Below are positions 25,521-26,795 of a stretch of DNA of 26,795 nucleotides, piece after piece. A model generated the notes under the pieces. That model made no database searches. It was not told the origin of the DNA and saw nothing but the letters and a program-made list of their open reading frames with translations. Made by a program: the position numbers and the translations under genes. Each line of letters starts with the position of its first letter. The first letter of the stretch is position 1. The DNA comes from Pseudomonadota bacterium (GTDB taxonomy: Bacteria > Pseudomonadota > Gammaproteobacteria > Steroidobacterales > Steroidobacteraceae): assembly GCA_021780395.1 (NCBI GenBank), contig JAJXYU010000099.1, forward strand, positions 1 to 26,795. Direction: 5' to 3'.

Positions 25521-26795
25521 TTATTGGCGACGGCCCCGCCGGTGCGCGCCCGGATACCAATTCCAGCGCCCGGCGACGCTCATGAACGCCGGCACGACCA
25601 CCCCGCGGATCACGGTCGCGTCGACCAGCACCGAAACGCACAGGCCGACGCCGATCATCTTCAGCGCGGGCAGCGCCGCGCCGGCGAATGCCCCGAACAC
25701 GACCGCCATGATCAGGCCGGCACCCGTGATCACCGGCGCGACCGCGGCCAGCCCGTCGACGGTCGCCCGCTCGTTGTCGCCATGGGCGAGATATTCGCGC
25801 TGGATCCGGAACAGCAAGAACAGTTCGTAATCCATCGACAGCCCGAAACTGAGGCAAAAGATCATCAGGGGAACCTCGAGCGCGATGGCCGCGAACGGCC
25901 GCTCGAGCCCGACCAGCCAGCCGAACCAGCCGAACTGGAAGATCGCGACCACCGCGCCGTAACCCGCCGCGATCGCGAGCAGGTTCGCGACGACCGCCTT
26001 CACCGGGAGGACCAGGGAACGGAACGCGCCGTAGAGCAGCGCGAGCGTCGCCACGATCACGAAGCCGAACACCTTCGGAAAGCTGTGCCACATCGCCGAG
26101 TCGAAATCGTTGTAATAGACGGGCGTGCCACCGACGGTCGCCCGGAAGGGGCCGGCGGGCGCCAGCCGCTGCAGAACGCGCGCGAGCGCTTGCGCCTGCG
26201 CGAGGGTGACGCCGCGGACCGGCGAGACGTCGAACAGGCCCGCCCGTCCATCGCGGCTGAGATACGCGGCGCGCGCGGCAGGGGCCGACGCCGACAGCGG
26301 CGAGGCGATCGCGGCGACGCCGGGCACGACCGCGAGGCGCCGGACGTAGGCGGCGAGCGCCGACTGATGCGACACAGCAAGCAACGGCATGCCGTCGGTC
26401 GATTGAACGACGATCCGCAGATCGAGCCCCGAATCGTCATAGCCGAGCGCGGCGAGCATTTCCATGCCGACCCGCGACTCGAGCCCCTTCGGCAGGAACC
26501 ACGGTTCGTTCGAGAAGCCGCTCCGCGCCCCGAGGATCGGTGACGCGAGCGCGGCGAGCATCAAGCCGGAGAACGCGAGGCTCAGCACGGGACGCCGCGT
26601 CGTCCAACCGGCGAGGCGCCGCCAGACCGTCGCGCGGTCGGCGCGTTTGAACGCGCCGACGCCGACCGGCCAGCGCTCGATCCGTCGTCCGAGGAGCGCC
26701 AGGCACGCGGGCAGCAGCGTGAGGGCCGCGAGCACCGCGACGACCACGACCAATGCGCCCCCGATGCCGACGCTGCGGGTCTCCAGGATCGGGCT
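25521..26795 (-). CDS. MMPL/RND-family transporter, 5' end cut by window edge
   Basis: The last 424 codons of an inner-membrane MMPL-type transporter; the family is usually 700 or more residues, so the N-terminal half lies beyond the right edge. Visible in order: a membrane helix rich in Val/Leu (about residues 13-35), a second after a short loop (about 68-88), a large periplasmic domain (about 90-230), then a bundle of five helices (about 237-410) that includes the family motif FCLSFGLSMDYELFLL and the TGAGLIMAVVFGAFAG and IGVGLCVSVLVDATVIRG helices. This matches helices 6-12 of the usual twelve. The tail is basic. Substrate (lipid, polymer or drug) cannot be told. Confidence 0.9.
   Translation of the reverse strand, partial: SPILETRSVGIGGALVVVVAVLAALTLLPACLALLGRRIERWPVGVGAFKRADRATVWRRLAGWTTRRPVLSLAFSGLMLAALASPILGARSGFSNEPWFLPKGLESRVGMEMLAALGYDDSGLDLRIVVQSTDGMPLLAVSHQSALAAYVRRLAVVPGVAAIASPLSASAPAARAAYLSRDGRAGLFDVSPVRGVTLAQAQALARVLQRLAPAGPFRATVGGTPVYYNDFDSAMWHSFPKVFGFVIVATLALLYGAFRSLVLPVKAVVANLLAIAAGYGAVVAIFQFGWFGWLVGLERPFAAIALEVPLMIFCLSFGLSMDYELFLLFRIQREYLAHGDNERATVDGLAAVAPVITGAGLIMAVVFGAFAGAALPALKMIGVGLCVSVLVDATVIRGVVVPAFMSVAGRWNWYPGAHRRGRRQ

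Noticed and set aside
1..26795. Defence system, prophage, biosynthetic cluster, CRISPR or mobile element
   Set aside because: No effector, nuclease-ATPase pair, integrase, transposase, repeat array or synthase was seen; nearly every gene belongs to housekeeping or common metabolic families.

Overview
The window is GC-rich and almost entirely coding. It looks like the chromosome of a Gram-negative proteobacterium, most likely a gammaproteobacterium. The evidence is the chain miaB-phoH(ybeZ)-ybeY-corC-leuS-lptE (lptE is an LPS-transport lipoprotein, so there is an outer membrane), divergent ssb/uvrA, and a membrane-type (class 2) pyrD. Genus cannot be told from this sequence. No tRNA, rRNA, CRISPR array, transposase, integrase or phage gene was seen, and nothing suggests recent transfer.

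Left part (1-9.9 kb), accessory metabolism and envelope: the 5' part of a phenylacetate-CoA ligase gene runs off the left edge behind a clear promoter/operator. Next come a glycine-zipper envelope protein, a di-heme cytochrome c peroxidase and a thioredoxin-TPR protein of the CnoX/YbbN type, all on the minus strand. A compact plus-strand operon follows: DUF2905 membrane peptide, DUF3617-like periplasmic protein, ChrR-like cupin and a FadD-type acyl-CoA ligase. The ligase gene collides tail-to-tail with a secreted phosphoesterase gene. An Lrp/AsnC regulator is then divergent from a saccharopine-dehydrogenase-family gene.

Middle (9.9-18.2 kb), minus-strand housekeeping: transcription runs miaB > phoH > ybeY > corC > leuS > lptE > a small HExxH protein > an alpha/beta hydrolase, with gaps of 46 nt or less or direct overlaps. 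It joins tRNA modification, rRNA maturation, leucyl-tRNA charging and LPS transport. Two usual members, lnt (between corC and leuS) and holA (after lptE), are not here; the holA position holds the HExxH protein and the esterase-like gene.

Right part (18.2-26.8 kb): def (plus), ssb (minus), then a plus-strand run of uvrA, a histidine-phosphatase-fold gene, pyrD and folE. This run meets, tail-to-tail at a shared CTAG, a minus-strand group made of a zinc-ribbon protein, a bactofilin and an MMPL/RND transporter cut by the right edge.

Most of the window is ordinary. The items most worth a second look are the histidine-phosphatase homologue that lacks its second catalytic histidine, the unassigned HExxH protein inside the lptE operon, the bactofilin/zinc-ribbon pair, the divergent Lrp/saccharopine-dehydrogenase unit with a dyad between the genes, the paaK promoter/operator, and two hairpins at the 3' ends of genes near the left edge. 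I did not find convincing evidence of an undescribed multi-gene system.
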